Assembly (NCBI GenBank): GCA_963932145.1
Contig: OZ010578.1
Span: forward strand, 40,689,601-40,753,600
Direction of reading: 5' to 3'
DNA from: Acanthosepion lycidas
Lineage: Eukaryota; Mollusca; Cephalopoda; Sepiida; Sepiidae
Length of the DNA: 64,000 bases
Below are positions 1-12,404 of this stretch, in pieces. The notes below the pieces were generated by a model. It was given only the letters and a program-made list of their open reading frames with translations. It ran no database searches and had not been told where the DNA came from. Within the stretch, counting starts at the first letter, position 1. Every line of letters starts with the position of its first letter. The position numbers and the translations under genes are program-made.

Positions 1-153
1 TTTGGTAAAACTCGGAAAACTCATTTCTTGGGGGGGGGGATGGCCATTCAGATGGGTTTTTCTTTTGAGTTTTATTTATATGCTATTTATTGATATATGC
101 TCTGCAATAAATGCATTGAGCTCTTTTTGTGGATCTGTTTTAATATTTTATAT

Positions 154-256
<103 letters not shown>

Positions 257-420
257 TTATAAATGACAGGGTGCATTCTTAAAAAGAACCTTTTTCGGGC
301 AATATCTTGGAATAAAAAATCAAACACACAAAAAAAAATAACCAAACGGGAAAAGCGAAACTGGAAAAGTGCATTTTTAAAACAATATAAGAATTCTGTG
401 GTATAACATTTCTGTTCGAA

Positions 421-453
421 CCTACCTACCTATCTATCTATCTATCTATCTAC

Positions 454-514
<61 letters not shown>
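421..514. repeat. (TATC)n-(CT)n-(AT)n compound microsatellite
   Basis: CTAC/TATC tetranucleotides pass into CT and then AT dinucleotides. The tract abuts a dispersed repeat that begins near 517. Confidence 0.97.
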
Positions 515-516
<2 letters not shown>

Positions 517-517
<1 letters not shown>

Positions 518-660
518 TCCAAAGAGGATAGAATCCAGGTAGAACTCAGTGTCCATGACAGAGTAAGAATATAATATAAAAGGCTCAAGCACTAATATTC
601 TATGGTTATAATTTATTAAATTGGAATCGTAATCACAATCCAATTCATCAGACGTACAAA
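517..660 (-). repeat. Dispersed repeat, copy 1 (partner at 41,140-41,290)
   Basis: Read on the minus strand, this matches 41,140-41,290 throughout. Shared landmarks are CTGATGAATTRGAT, a TTACGATTCCAAT block, AATAAATTATRACCAT and CCTACCTGGATTC. Both copies end against an (AT)n tract. The CTGATGA box followed by a short dyad recalls the hammerhead-like motifs elsewhere in the window, but the GAAA box is missing. The class is not identified. Confidence 0.7.
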
Positions 661-717
661 TTCAAAAAGAGATCGGAAAATATCTATCTATATATCTATC
701 AATCTATCTATCTATCT

Positions 718-719
<2 letters not shown>

Positions 720-775
<56 letters not shown>
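720..775. repeat. (AT)n microsatellite
   Basis: Imperfect AT run following TATC tetranucleotides. Confidence 0.97.
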
Positions 776-992
776 GCATTTATTATTGAGCATATATTTA
801 CAGTAATTTTTCAAGCAATTAATCGATTACTTACTCGAACACCATTTATTATTCCTATAAACATATTTAGTGTGTAGATAGAAACAGAAAATAGTGAAAC
901 TTTCAATGTGTAGACTGGTAAATATTTATTTGACTGTTTAAAGAGAAACAGGGACACATCACCAAACGCAAGTGCCCTCTAAATATAAGATT

Positions 993-994
<2 letters not shown>

Positions 995-1055
<61 letters not shown>
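995..1055. repeat. (AT)n microsatellite
   Basis: Nearly uninterrupted AT run of about 60 bp. Confidence 0.98.
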
Positions 1056-1059
<4 letters not shown>

Positions 1060-1409
1060 TATATTAGACATGTCTCATTAGATAATTTAGACTAGTTTTG
1101 TCAGGATCCTCTGGTAATTACAGACAAGTTTCGTCGTATCCTTATTAAAGAAAGAAAGAAAATTACCACGTTGATTCATATTCTCGACATGAGAACAATA
1201 TCACCATCAAGATGTTGTTTTTTCTAAGGCACAAATTGTTGTGCTTTTCTATGACAAGATTATTGTTTTCCTCTGAAAATTAAATTTTTACGTGTGACCT
1301 GAAAAAAGCTACTGTTATATACTGTACAATTTAAAAAATTTATGACGTAAATACACGACAAACGACAAGGGAGGTAACTAAGTTATAGAAATGTCAATAT
1401 ATATATATC

Positions 1410-2500
<1,091 letters not shown>

Positions 2501-2502
2501 TT

Positions 2503-2616
2503 AGATGTGGCACAAGGCCGGAAGCATGGTTCATCCAGTGAAGCTATAACTCATTACTCAATCGTAATTATTCTGGCGAGACAAGTTTGCTAACAATTAC
2601 ACTAACTCGACCTACT
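2503..2616 (-). repeat. tRNA-derived SINE
   Basis: On the minus strand a degenerate tRNA head (GTGTAATTGTTAGCAAACTT) is followed by the shared module GGCCTTGTGCCACATCTAAGC. The same module occurs at 57,017, 57,820 and 58,048 among others. It abuts the fold-back at 2,618. Confidence 0.75.
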
Positions 2617-2617
2617 A

Positions 2618-2829
2618 CTTTCGGTCTAATAAACCATCTTCAGGACATATTCATAAAATATAATTAACATTATCAATTTAACATGACAAAGACGATGCAC
2701 ATAAGAACAAAACTTATCCAAACAGATAACTCAAAGTTATATGATCAGCGTTCGTCTTTGTCATGCTAAATTGATAATGTGAATTATATTTTATGAATAT
2801 ATCCTGAAGATGGTTTATTAGACCGAAAC
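2618..2829. repeat. Fold-back palindrome with 80-bp arms
   Basis: The arms at 2,618-2,697 and 2,750-2,829 are inverted copies with only a few mismatches, separated by about 52 bp. Each outer end carries CTGAAGATGG...ACCGAAA, pointing outwards. That is a hammerhead-like CTGANGA/GAAA pair around a short GGT/ACC stem. There is no coding capacity. It may be a MITE-like element or two head-to-head termini of a larger retroelement. Confidence 0.85.
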
Positions 2830-2942
2830 GTCCGACGTTGACATTATATTAACATTAAAACAGCATAATTGCTTATAAGGATTTTGTTTGTTTTTTCCGT
2901 ATATTTTTCTTCATACTGTCGGATCTATATCCATATATTTGC

Positions 2943-2944
<2 letters not shown>

Positions 2945-3008
<64 letters not shown>
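2945..3008. repeat. (AC)n-(AT)n microsatellite
   Basis: A CA run passes into an AT run. It abuts a SINE copy. Confidence 0.97.
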
Positions 3009-3010
<2 letters not shown>

Positions 3011-3019
3011 ATTTTCCAA

Positions 3020-3130
3020 GCGTAGTACAAGGCCGAAAGTAGGGGGCATCCAGTGAGGATCGAAGTCACTACTCAGTCGTAATTTTTTCTACCGAAACAA
3101 GCTCGCTAACCATTACACTGTCTCGAGGTG
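3020..3130 (-). repeat. tRNA-derived SINE
   Basis: Minus-strand copy of the 2,503 family. It has a GTGTAATGGTTAGCGAGCTT-like A-box region, a box-B-like ATCGAAG region in reverse, and a diverged CTTGTACTACGC in place of the usual CTTGTGCCACATC. It is better preserved in the tRNA head than the 2,503 copy. Confidence 0.75.
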
Positions 3131-3132
3131 CC

Positions 3133-3136
<4 letters not shown>

Positions 3137-3209
<73 letters not shown>

Positions 3210-3210
3210 G

Positions 3211-3245
<35 letters not shown>

Positions 3246-3254
3246 ATATATATA
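3137..3254. repeat. (AT)n-(GT)n-(AT)n-(GT)n compound microsatellite
   Basis: Alternating AT and GT blocks, about 118 bp in all. Confidence 0.97.
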
Positions 3255-3260
3255 GTTTTT

Positions 3261-3362
3261 TTGGTGTGCTATATTTATGGATTATTTAAGTGCTCAATAT
3301 CAGAGGTAGAGCGTATGTAAATATAAAGTTAAATTGAACATCGAAGTCAACACTCAGAATCC

Positions 3363-3363
<1 letters not shown>
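3261..3363 (-). repeat. Tail fragment of the 7,475/16,977 fold-back family
   Basis: On the minus strand it reads GTGTTGACTTCGATGTTCAA, then ATATTTACATACGCTCTACC, then CTGATATTGAGCACTTA. This matches the right arm and tail of the fold-backs at 7,727 and 17,100. The palindromic left half is missing. Confidence 0.8.

Positions 3364-3367
<4 letters not shown>

Positions 3368-3441
<74 letters not shown>
3368..3441. repeat. (AT)n-(AG)n microsatellite
   Basis: AT run followed by an AG run. Confidence 0.97.
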
Positions 3442-3444
<3 letters not shown>

Positions 3445-4298
3445 AATTCAAGTAAATATTTTGTTATTTAACTGATCGGTGTTACTTTCATCATCCCGAC
3501 TCCAGAGTTTCAGAGACGAACCCTCCGGAAATCACCCCGTTCTCTAATTGATTGCTTATAATTCTATTTATAGATTTTTCTTTCTCATATGCATTTTCCA
3601 TTGGTGCAAGCTCTTTAGACACTTTCTGTGTGTCTCTGTGTGTGTACTGTGTGAAATATTGCATATATAATGCTCTCTTACGCACCTATGGCTAGCCTTC
3701 ATCAGTGTTTGTGACATGCCAAAAACGAGACATTCTATGTAGTTACCCGCTGCTTGTATAGAGAAATGACGTAGATCGATACCTTTCCCAAATACCTTCC
3801 TACAAATTGAGAATCGAACTCGTTATATCCATTCCATTTTTCACGTCGATAATCGTTACACTCCACAAATATTCAGCTGGAAAAAAAAGAAAAAAGATCC
3901 TACGAGGGTTTCCTTTGACTGTGGTGTTTTTTAAATTACCACTTTCTGTGAGAGGAATTTGCTGTAATGAAAGTAACAGATTTCGCACTGTCCAGGCGTG
4001 GAAAACAGACCCCAAGAATACTTTTACTTCATCAGGGCCAGTTCAAGGGTCTCATGCAACCCCAAACCCAATCTATGATACAGCTCCCTCCCACTCTAGT
4101 TCATCTCAATCTTTATAAGGTAGTATTCATATAAAATTCAAATTTTATTGTAACCTAATTATGTACAATAACAGATCACGCCATCATAGATCATTCAATC
4201 TTAAATAAATAAAAATAAAAACTCGAGATTTTTCTTGTTAAAAAGTTGAATAAATGATCACTTTCAACATTATGGATAAAAAATAGTGAATCTTACAT
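3442..4298. other. No recognised gene; one unexplained 103-codon frame
   Basis: A plus-strand frame at 3,807-4,118 encodes 103 residues, Ser/Thr/Pro-rich near its C-terminus and resembling no family I know. The block near 3,781 (TACCTTTCCCAAATACC) looks like a decayed piece of the SINE tail at 15,650. A chance frame or repeat debris is more likely than a gene. Confidence 0.35.

Positions 4299-4358
<60 letters not shown>
4299..4358. repeat. (AT)n microsatellite
   Basis: AT run into which the Helitron at 4,361 is inserted; it supplies the flanking T on the element's 3' side. Confidence 0.95.
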
Positions 4359-4360
<2 letters not shown>

Positions 4361-5139
4361 CTAGCATCATGGCCTGGCGTTGCCCGTGCTTGATTCAAAA
4401 ATGGTACGACTCATACAGCAATCGCTATCACTTGACTTAAAATATTTTTGCACTTCCTTGCCTTTAAAGGAGTGTCCTTTGCCGTGCTGATGTTGCTACA
4501 TGCTTTACTTTTTTCCTATCTCACACTGCGATTTTTTTTCTAAGCTCTATATTAAACATTAAATCTGTTACGAAAAAAGAACTAAACAAAATGAACACAA
4601 AACGATCAGCTTTAAAAAAGGACTCGTAACTGGAAAAACCGAATGAAAAAAGAATGTTAACAACAAATACTTTTTCACACCCAACCCAGTTCTGCGAAAT
4701 CAGAATCAACGTTGAGTTTAAGCAAGCGAATGAGCCAATTGGAGTAAAGTGCCATGCAGATTTAAATTTTTCCCACTTGTGACGAATGCAGCTATCGATT
4801 TTTTTTTCATGCTGGCATGCTTGTTAACATTCGTGTCAGGCAGCTGTTGGCTCTCACGCTGGCCAGTAGAGTCTTCCTGCCTATTCGTGGCACCCAGCTA
4901 TATGCTCTCACTCTGGCCAGTAGAAAATGACCGCAAACTACATGAAAAGTGCCGTAGAAGCATGAAAAATCGATTATTTCCACTATCGATGGGAGTTGGG
5001 AAATTCAAATCGGTCTTGGCCTTCCCACTAACTTGGAGTATGTGCATGTAAATTTTGGTGCAAATCCGTCGAAAATTGCGGTCGTGCATTCGTTACACAC
5101 ACACACACACACACACATCCTGCTTTTTATAGATAGAGA
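4361..5139 (-). mobile_element. Non-autonomous Helitron (HelN), full-length ends
   Basis: Read on the minus strand the element begins TCTCTATCTATAAAAAGCAG after an A. It ends with GGGCAACGCCAGGCC, then ATGATG, then CTAG, followed by T. This is the Helitron layout: 5' TC, a GC-rich hairpin just before 3' CTRR, and insertion between A and T with no target duplication. The interior has no Rep/helicase frame, so it depends on an autonomous partner. A second copy lies at 12,888. The frames at 4,749-5,051 and 4,521-4,709 are internal noise. Confidence 0.8.
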
Positions 5140-5149
5140 TTTTAGACTT

Positions 5150-5612
5150 AGCATGAGCAAAAACAATTTACGGATTTGGAAGAAAAAAAATAGCCCAGAA
5201 TGACGTCATATAATAAGTGAATATATAAGTGAATGCTGGAAAATCTCTTCACAAAAGGCTAAAGAATTGAGTTTCTACAGAACTATACTTAAAATACAAT
5301 GGCCTGAACATATGAGTAAAAGGAAGTTTTAAGGAATATATCTTAAAATCAGAAAGAGATAGTTGAAATTTCTGGGCCAAAATGAGGAAGGTAGCCTTGG
5401 AAAATATGACCCTCACAGGACATAGTGAAGGCAAGATGAGCAGAAGTATGCAGAGAGACACCTTCTAAACAAACACGTGTAAATGGATGGCAGAACAGGA
5501 ACTGAGAGGATTGATGAAAAGATAAAACTCACTCGGAGATACAAAGCATAGGAATTTGTGGACAGCTATGATCACCCTCGACTTGAAAGGGCACGACACA
5601 TAGAAGAATAGT
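5150..5612 (+). pseudogene. RTE-like non-LTR retrotransposon, C-terminal fragment
   Basis: The broken reading frames encode the end of a reverse transcriptase. The pieces are 'FYRT.LRIQWPEHMS', 'EVLRNIS.NQKE', a 'LKFLGQNEE' block, 'NMTLTGHSEGK', 'RQRDTF' and 'LWTAMITLDLKGHDT'. The same order recurs in at least seven other copies here (10,400; 14,612; 20,000; 39,840; 45,520; 61,498 and others). Multiple frameshifts and stops make it inactive. Assignment to the RTE side of non-LTR elements rests on this C-terminal motif order only. Confidence 0.75.
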
Positions 5613-5674
5613 AAGTTCAATCAGAAATGTGCACTTATTACTTTTCTCCGACGTTTTATGTGCGCCTACCACAG

Positions 5675-5770
5675 AGTGATCTGTGGTAATGTGCTAATTC
5701 ATTGTTGGGCGCCCCATTACTATGGCCTTGTGCCACAGTCGGCACACAAGGGTAAGCTGACTAGACAATG
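5675..5770 (+). repeat. Degenerate SINE carrying the shared 3' module
   Basis: GTGGTAATGTGCTAATTCAT, then GGGCGCCCCATTACTATGGC, then CTTGTGCCACAG. This is the tRNA-SINE layout of 56,920 in decayed form. Confidence 0.55.
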
Positions 5771-5871
5771 ATGTGTGATCAGTGTTTGGTCGGCGATGTT
5801 TTAACAACGTTTTTTACTGACTGATGTTCGAATCCGGTAGAAATTCACGATTTTGAATAGTGAAACATGCT

Positions 5872-5873
5872 AG

Positions 5874-5916
<43 letters not shown>

Positions 5917-6021
5917 GAACAGACTGAGATAAATATATGAACAGACTGAGATAGGTAGATACAAACAGACTGTAGATATACAGATATGGACAGACTGAGA
6001 TAGATAGATAGGAACAGACTG

Positions 6022-6086
<65 letters not shown>
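5872..6086. repeat. (TAGA)n microsatellite with interruptions
   Basis: Two TAGA blocks flank a minisatellite-like ACAGACTGAGATA motif repeated several times. The long minus-strand Tyr-Leu-Ser-Ile frames across it are by-products. Confidence 0.97.
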
Positions 6087-6089
6087 CGG

Positions 6090-6850
6090 ACTGAAAGTGA
6101 TAAGGGATACATAGATATGAATAGATATAAAAAGTGATAGGAAAATAACACCCCACTTTAAAATACTTATAATTTATTTATTATCCATAATTTTTTTATA
6201 AGAAATGGATATAAGAGGAAAGCGTTTAGCATGAGGTTTTATTTTAAATTCGATATGGTCATCAGTTTTCGCTACCAGCTTCTTGGGTCGCCCAGGAATC
6301 GCGTTAATGAATTTCACCAAGAACCCTTGTAGTATAGAAGACATAACTTCTTGTATTCGTCCCCCGACACCGAAATTTTTTTAGAAACAGAATGGTAGCA
6401 TTTAGTTCACGCGGGAATTGGACATTTTAGGTCTCTTGGACAAGGCACCAAAATATCAGAAGGAACGCCAGAAAAATAAGAATGATTTTGACCCAGAATT
6501 TGTTCCAAGACACATCTGTCTGTGGGTAGTCGGGTTCTTCTGTCTAGAGCAGGTCTTGTTAAGTCCATGAAGCGCCGTGGCCGGAACAGATATTAACAAG
6601 CAGCTGAAGCCAGTATTCACTTTGTGTACGTATTTTATTTCCAACTCCTGTGCTGGCTTGAAAAGTCATCTTCATTCCTACCAAGAAATACCAGCCTACA
6701 GCAAACTCTACCCAGGGTGAACACCGGACCTGTGTGTCACATTTGCCTATTTTTTTTGCCAAAAGACTTTCAGGCCGAAGAAACTATATGCGAGTTCACG
6801 AAAGGGTCAAGCAAATGTTAATTCAAGAAAGTTGTCATGCCCGAACTCGA
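6090..6850. other. Unclassified stretch, possibly decayed retroelement 3' end
   Basis: No intact gene. In plus-strand frames near 6,735-6,870 there are fragments with Cys/His spacing ('VCHIC' in one frame, 'ESCHARTRLYTHHHHH' in another), running straight into a CAT microsatellite. Zinc-knuckle-like tails that end in a microsatellite are common in invertebrate non-LTR elements, so this may be such a 3' end. The frames are too broken to be sure. Confidence 0.3.
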
Positions 6851-6857
6851 CTGTACA

Positions 6858-7474
<617 letters not shown>

Positions 7475-7475
<1 letters not shown>

Positions 7476-7795
7476 AATATAAAAGTGAACATAGAAGTCA
7501 ACACTTAGAGGCGACAGTCTGTTTCATGCTATATGCAATCGTCAAGCCAGTTACCTTTTTTTTTTTGGTTTAAGCCCGCCTCAAAATTTGTAAAAGTATT
7601 TTTGGATCGTATGTAGGATTGTACATAAAAACACAAAACCAAAGATTTCAAGGTGGCTTGACGATTGCATATAGCATGAAACAGACTGTCGCCTCTAAGT
7701 GTTGACTTCTATGTTCACTTTTATATTTACACACGCTCTATCTCTGATATTGAGCACTTTATTCCATAAATATAGCACACCTTAAGACTATATTT
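7475..7795 (+). repeat. Fold-back element, filled copy (75-bp arms plus tail)
   Basis: The arms 7,475-7,549 and 7,654-7,727 are near-perfect inverted copies. A 104-bp loop (7,550-7,653) separates them, and a tail follows (CACACGCTCTATCTCTGATA, ATTGAGCACTTTATTCC, AGCACACCTTAAGAC). A copy with a loop of only a few bases lies at 16,977, so the loop here is an insertion. About 100 bp of the loop reappears inverted at 8,221-8,320. Confidence 0.88.
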
Positions 7796-7839
7796 CTTTA
7801 TATATATATATATATATATATGTATTGTCATATGGATGC

Positions 7840-7925
7840 GAGTTTACTCATATACTGAATATGTTAGCTCTATCACTGATATTGAGCCCTTTTCAATAAG
7901 TATTGCGCATTGCATAAATAGCATA
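7840..7925 (+). repeat. Degenerate tail of the same fold-back family
   Basis: GCTCTATCACTGATATTGAG, CCCTTTTCAATAAGTATTGC and GCATAAATAGCA align with the tail at 7,735-7,780, with several substitutions. Confidence 0.6.
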
Positions 7926-7967
7926 TATACAAAGCTTTCTTGGTCTAATTTAACTTTGATCAATAAC

Positions 7968-7972
<5 letters not shown>

Positions 7973-8036
<64 letters not shown>
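7973..8036. repeat. (AT)n microsatellite
   Basis: Uninterrupted AT run of about 63 bp, followed by a short GT run. Confidence 0.98.
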
Positions 8037-8038
<2 letters not shown>

Positions 8039-8150
8039 TGCGTGTGTGTGTGTGTTTGTGTTTTTCCTTATGTGTGTATGCGCGTGGGTGTTTTAGGATT
8101 GGATTTTTTGTAAAAGTATTTTTTATACACCTTGTATACTGGGTCTATCA

Positions 8151-9478
8151 GAAATACTTTTACAAACTTTAGGGGCGGTTTCCGAAACAAGAACAAAAGT
8201 CCATATATACATATATCCGTAAATCTTTGGTTTTGTGTTTTTATGTACAATCCTACATACGATCCAAAAATACTTTTACAAATTTTGAGGCGGGCTTAAA
8301 CCAAAAAAAAAAAAGGTAACTGTTCACATAAACATATATCCAAAAGGCCATCGTCCCACCTCTATGAACCCGTCGGATTATTGACTGGCAGGCCCTTTCA
8401 AATACTCCCAAAGGACTGAGGTTGATGGAACGTACAGGCCATGAAAGCGGTCCTCCCTTACCTATCAAACTTTCATGGTAGATATCAGCCAGTGTACCGC
8501 GAAAAATGTGACTAAAATGTACTGGAGCCTCATCATGCGTGAAACACATGCATCTTCATATTAGCAGGGGTACATACTCTAGCAGGTCTGGAAGTGTGTT
8601 CGAAATAACGTCCTGTAAGACGTGCTGGGAGAACATGATTCTACCAGAAAGTCACCTACAATTCCAGCCCACGCATTAATCGTAAACTGATGCCGGCGTC
8701 TAGCCTGTATTGTACCCTGGGAATTCCGATCTGCCCACAAATGTTGGTTGCGTAAATTTGTTATTCCATTTCTTCTAAATGTTGCCTTAGCCGTAAACCA
8801 GACTGAAGTGATAAACAACGGATCGGCAGTTTGTGCAATAAACCATCGGCAAAAGTTCTCCCAGGGCGAGTGATCAAATGGCGAAAGACCCTGCACACGT
8901 TGCAAAAGGTACGGATATAGGAGCTGCTCTTGAAGTACCCTCCATCCAGTACTATGGTATGTACGACATGCTAGCTCCACTTGACCTGTCCTGATACCAG
9001 GAACATCTCTCGACAGCCTGCAGAATGTGTTCGTGGTGAAGCGGACCAGCGGTTCTCGATCTTCTTAGATCCATAGTTTCTGGTGCCACGGATACTTTCA
9101 GCAACATGGCGAAAAACGGCTATAAAAGTTAGATGACTCGGCTGCCTTAGACCTGGAAACGCAATCTGGTACAGCCGTGCAGCTTCACGTATATAAATCA
9201 TATCTACCTGCTCACGATATGAATATCCTGTCATTCTTAAACGAAACACTTCTCAGTTAACTCACTACTACACACGTTAAACGTTGAAGACAGACTAGCC
9301 ACAAATGTACACGAATAACAAATGTAACCTAGTCTAAAGGATAGCACAGCGCCATCTACTGCAACCATTCTTTAAACTTAACTAAAAAACGAACGATTTA
9401 CGGACTTATGTTTTTATGAACTTTTGTCCTTGTTTTGTTGTGAGGAAACCGACCCCAAAGATTGTAAATATATTTTTG
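8151..9478 (-). pseudogene. IS630/Tc1-mariner-type transposase, inactive, with about 90-bp TIRs
   Basis: Three minus-strand segments (9,249-8,971; 8,980-8,579; 8,549-8,253) give one DDE transposase broken by frameshifts. The HTH region includes 'WRVLQEQLLYPYLLQRVQ'. The first acidic motif reads 'FTAKATF' where this family normally has Asp-Glu, so catalytic Asp is lost. The middle motif 'HDEAPVHF' keeps Asp. The last motif 'RSINLSPLGVF' has lost the acidic residue. The ends GAAATACTTTTACAAACTTT (8,151) and the reverse complement of 9,380-9,478 match over the GGGGCGGTTTCC, ACAAAAGTCCATA and CCGTAAATC blocks, which defines long inverted termini. Confidence 0.8.
8221..8320 (-). repeat. 100-bp segment duplicated in inverted orientation at 7,550-7,648
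   Basis: I see no difference from the reverse complement of 7,550-7,648 outside the poly-A/T run. It contains its own ATACTTTTACAAATTTTGAG block, related to the TIR that starts at 8,151. It therefore looks like the end of a sister element embedded in the left TIR. Confidence 0.85.
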
Positions 9479-9503
9479 CTACTCTCTCTCTCTCTTTCTA
9501 TCC

Positions 9504-9544
<41 letters not shown>

Positions 9545-9559
9545 ACATTTGAATTAATA

Positions 9560-9618
<59 letters not shown>
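9479..9618. repeat. (CT)n/(AT)n compound microsatellites
   Basis: Two CT-to-AT blocks (9,482-9,543 and 9,560-9,618) separated by a short unique piece. Confidence 0.96.
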
Positions 9619-9619
<1 letters not shown>

Positions 9620-9623
<4 letters not shown>

Positions 9624-10049
9624 CTGACGTGGGTGCGATTAACCATGCGAGTGGTATTCGCTGTCAATTCTTTTCCTATTCATGAGAGTCGGATCTTCAA
9701 TTTCCATTGTTTGTAACGGAGAACAACCACGAGTTAACAAGAGAAGTGATTCAAAGTCAACCACGAAATCTTGTTAACCTTTTCCCGCCATTTGAATTTC
9801 TGGACATCATATCCGGCTTCATTGTTCAAATGAGATTATTTACCTCGCCAAATATTCAAAATGGCCGCTACCTGATTCATTGTTCAAATTCGGAGCCGTC
9901 TGTTCTTCTTGGCGATCAGGATTTCGAAAAATAAATATCAACTGTCGAGGTATTTTCTTGTTTAGGGCTCACATTAGAAATCATACAGTCATAAAAGATA
10001 ATGGAATTAGTATTATTAGTAGTTTTAATCCATCTTATTGTAGATTCTA
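9620..10049. other. Unclassified; 75-codon frame of unknown status
   Basis: A plus-strand frame at 9,707-9,934 (75 codons) has less biased composition than the microsatellite frames but no motif I recognise. No promoter, splice or repeat context supports it as a gene. Confidence 0.3.
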
Positions 10050-11005
10050 ATGATTTCAAAAAGCCAAAGAAATTATTATGTAACAGGAAAATTTCGTTAG
10101 AAAGAAAGATAAGAGTGCTTAATTGCTGTATAGTATCAATCCTCTTATATGACAATAAATGCTGAACAATCTTCTCAGAGATGAAGAGAAAACTGTAGGG
10201 ATGAGAAATACAAAGTGGTAATCCGTAAATTCTGAACAGGATTTATGATTGGGGCCCACAGTTTTAACAGCGTTAATGGTAGACCCGGAAAGAAAACGGC
10301 AAGAACTTTTAGACAAATTAGTAAAGGAAAGCACGAAGAACGGAATAACGTTCAATTAAAAAAAAACCTAATGCAAGAGCAACAGCACAAGATGTGAGCT
10401 CTGAATTGGGGATACGAAAATCAAGCAAGTGAGAAAATGTCTGGAAAGGATGGAAAATATGATACCGAAATCTAAAGGCTCTTTACGATAGCAAATGATG
10501 CTTTCCAAAAGATAAGCAAAGTATTAAGAAACAGAAAAATCTCGTTAGATACAAAGAGAAGAGTACTGAACTGTCATATAATGTCAACCCTTCTATACTG
10601 CAGTGAATGCTGGACAATCTCATCACAGATGGAGAAGAGACTTGAGGTAACAGAAATATAGACTTACAGAAGTGTACTTAGAATATCATTGATGTAACAT
10701 GTAAGCAACGAAGAAGTGACAAGAAAAATGGAAACAAGAAGACACTTTTACATAAAATCAGAGATAGTTGGAACCTCTGAGCGACATACTGAGAAAGGTA
10801 GGTCTGGAAAATTTGACACTCACAGGAGATAACGAAGGCAAGTGGCCTAGAGGAAGGTAGTCTACCTAAAGAGCTTATGTAAATAGAAAGCAAGACAGAA
10901 ACTATGGAGATTAGTAAAAGGCAGATATTACTAAAATTTACAAATGATAGGAACTTGTGGAGAGTTGACACCGATTCCGTCTTGAAGAAACACTCCATAT
11001 AGAGG
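10050..11005 (+). pseudogene. RTE-like non-LTR retrotransposon, two overlapping C-terminal copies
   Basis: 10,050-10,200 and 10,400-11,005 both contain the block 'KDKSA/RVLNC...SILLY..' followed by the 'SQMEKRLE' analogue. The second runs on through the 'LRISLM', 'SNEEV' and 'NLTLTGDNEGK' equivalents to a final 'LWRVDTDSVLKKHSI'. Both are full of frameshifts. The repetition of the same block suggests either two insertions or a local duplication. It is followed at once by a minus-strand composite repeat. Confidence 0.7.
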
Positions 11006-12050
11006 TCTCGGTATGACGATATGCTACATCCGGCAGCAAAGCCTCCTATCTGGAGATTGGAGGTTTTGAGGAGCGTGGAATATCGCATAATTGTTGTTGT
11101 TTAAAGTTTCACCCTGACTCGGGGTAGTAGAATCTGTTAAGGTCCCAGAAATGAGCAAATAGTGATTCTCAACAAAAATCAAAACACAAGAAAATTATAA
11201 AAATACACTTTTATAGTAAAAAAAAAATACCAGCAATAGATATTTATAATGATGAACAGCAATACCTTTTTATAGCAAAATGACCAACAATACATTTTAT
11301 AATGAAATGACCAAAAATACATTATTATTATTACAGTAAAATTACCAATAATATATTTGATAGCAAAATAACAAGAAATACAGCCTTGTGCAAATTATTT
11401 GAAACGACCGCTTTATTTTCCTTTCTTTCACCATACGGTCAGTTTTAGATCCATTAGGGTGACAGGGTGTAATCGATTTCTGTTTTTCCTCAGAGTAGGT
11501 TATTTGCAGTAGTGTGCAGTAATATGAATCTATTTTCGGGTGTATGATGAAATTTGTTTGGCCTTAAAAACATTACGTTACCTGTGATTGCATCAGATTT
11601 TTATCATGCCAAGACCCTATTATCTCGACTGTCGATTAGTTGTCCTACTGTCATTTTCTGCTGTGAACGTTACTCCAAGTAAGCGTATGGAAATTGTAAC
11701 GCTGCACGAACACACTGGCAAGTGAGCAAATCAAAGTACTATAGATTGACCCGGAAACTCTCCTGATTTAAATCCAATCGAGAATCCGTGGTCGATGTAC
11801 AAGGAACGACTTCGTGGAATGGACATACGAATTACTAACATGCGTACTGGGTCATGTTTCATTGGAAAAATATGTAAAGAAAGTAAATAATAACGGAATT
11901 ATTCGTTTTGTTTTAATTAATTTTCACAAGGGTGTATATTTTGAAGTAAAATGACCTTCAATACATTTTTTTATAAAATCACCAAAAATGCATTTTTATA
12001 GGAAAATGACAATATATTTTCTAGTAAAATTGAAAACATGGCATATATCG
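10990..12050 (-). repeat. Composite repeat (family K), split by a Tc1 derivative
   Basis: On the minus strand the core lies at 10,990-11,165 (ACAGATTCTACTACCCCGAG, AACCTCCAATCTCCAGATAG). The tandem 29-bp-like units GTAAAATGACCAACAATACA lie at 11,195-11,375 and resume at 11,937-12,050. The 558-bp Tc1 derivative at 11,379-11,936 sits between the units. For boundaries of the family see the copy at 32,980. Confidence 0.75.
11379..11936 (+). mobile_element. Tc1-type internal-deletion derivative, 558 bp
   Basis: The ends TACAGCCTTGTGCAAATTAT and TACACCCTTGTGAAAATTAA (reverse complement of the right end) form TIRs bounded by TA. Inside, the start of a transposase ('RMEIVTLHEHTGK', after a lost ATG) is joined to its distal catalytic part ('DWPGNSPDLNPIENPW'). 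The middle, including the first two acidic residues, is missing. The copy at 30,838-31,399 has the same junction and nearly the same length, so the deletion predates amplification. Confidence 0.85.
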
Positions 12051-12404
12051 TCTAGAAAATAAAACAATTTGCTATGATTGTTCTCATTTCTTGTAAGGAG
12101 AAACAAATTTCCACCCCTCGTTTGATTTTGTAAGATTATTAGGTAAAAAATAAATATGCCGTATAAGTGTTAATGATCTAATCATGAAATAATTTCGTTC
12201 TCTTGAATTAATTAAAATGTCTGAAATTCCATAATTAAATTTCCGCATTAAATAACCCACAGAGGTGTTGATATGCCTCTAAACAAAAACAAGCAAAGCA
12301 AACCACAACAAACTTTAATGGAATCACAACAACATCGAAATTATCAATGTTATTACGAATAATTTATTACCAGCTTTACGCTATCTTGCTACATTTTATC
12401 ATAA
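12051..12404. other. AT-rich spacer between inverted family-K units
   Basis: No gene seen. The stretch separates minus-strand repeat units (11,950-12,030) from plus-strand units (12,405-12,510). Confidence 0.4.
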
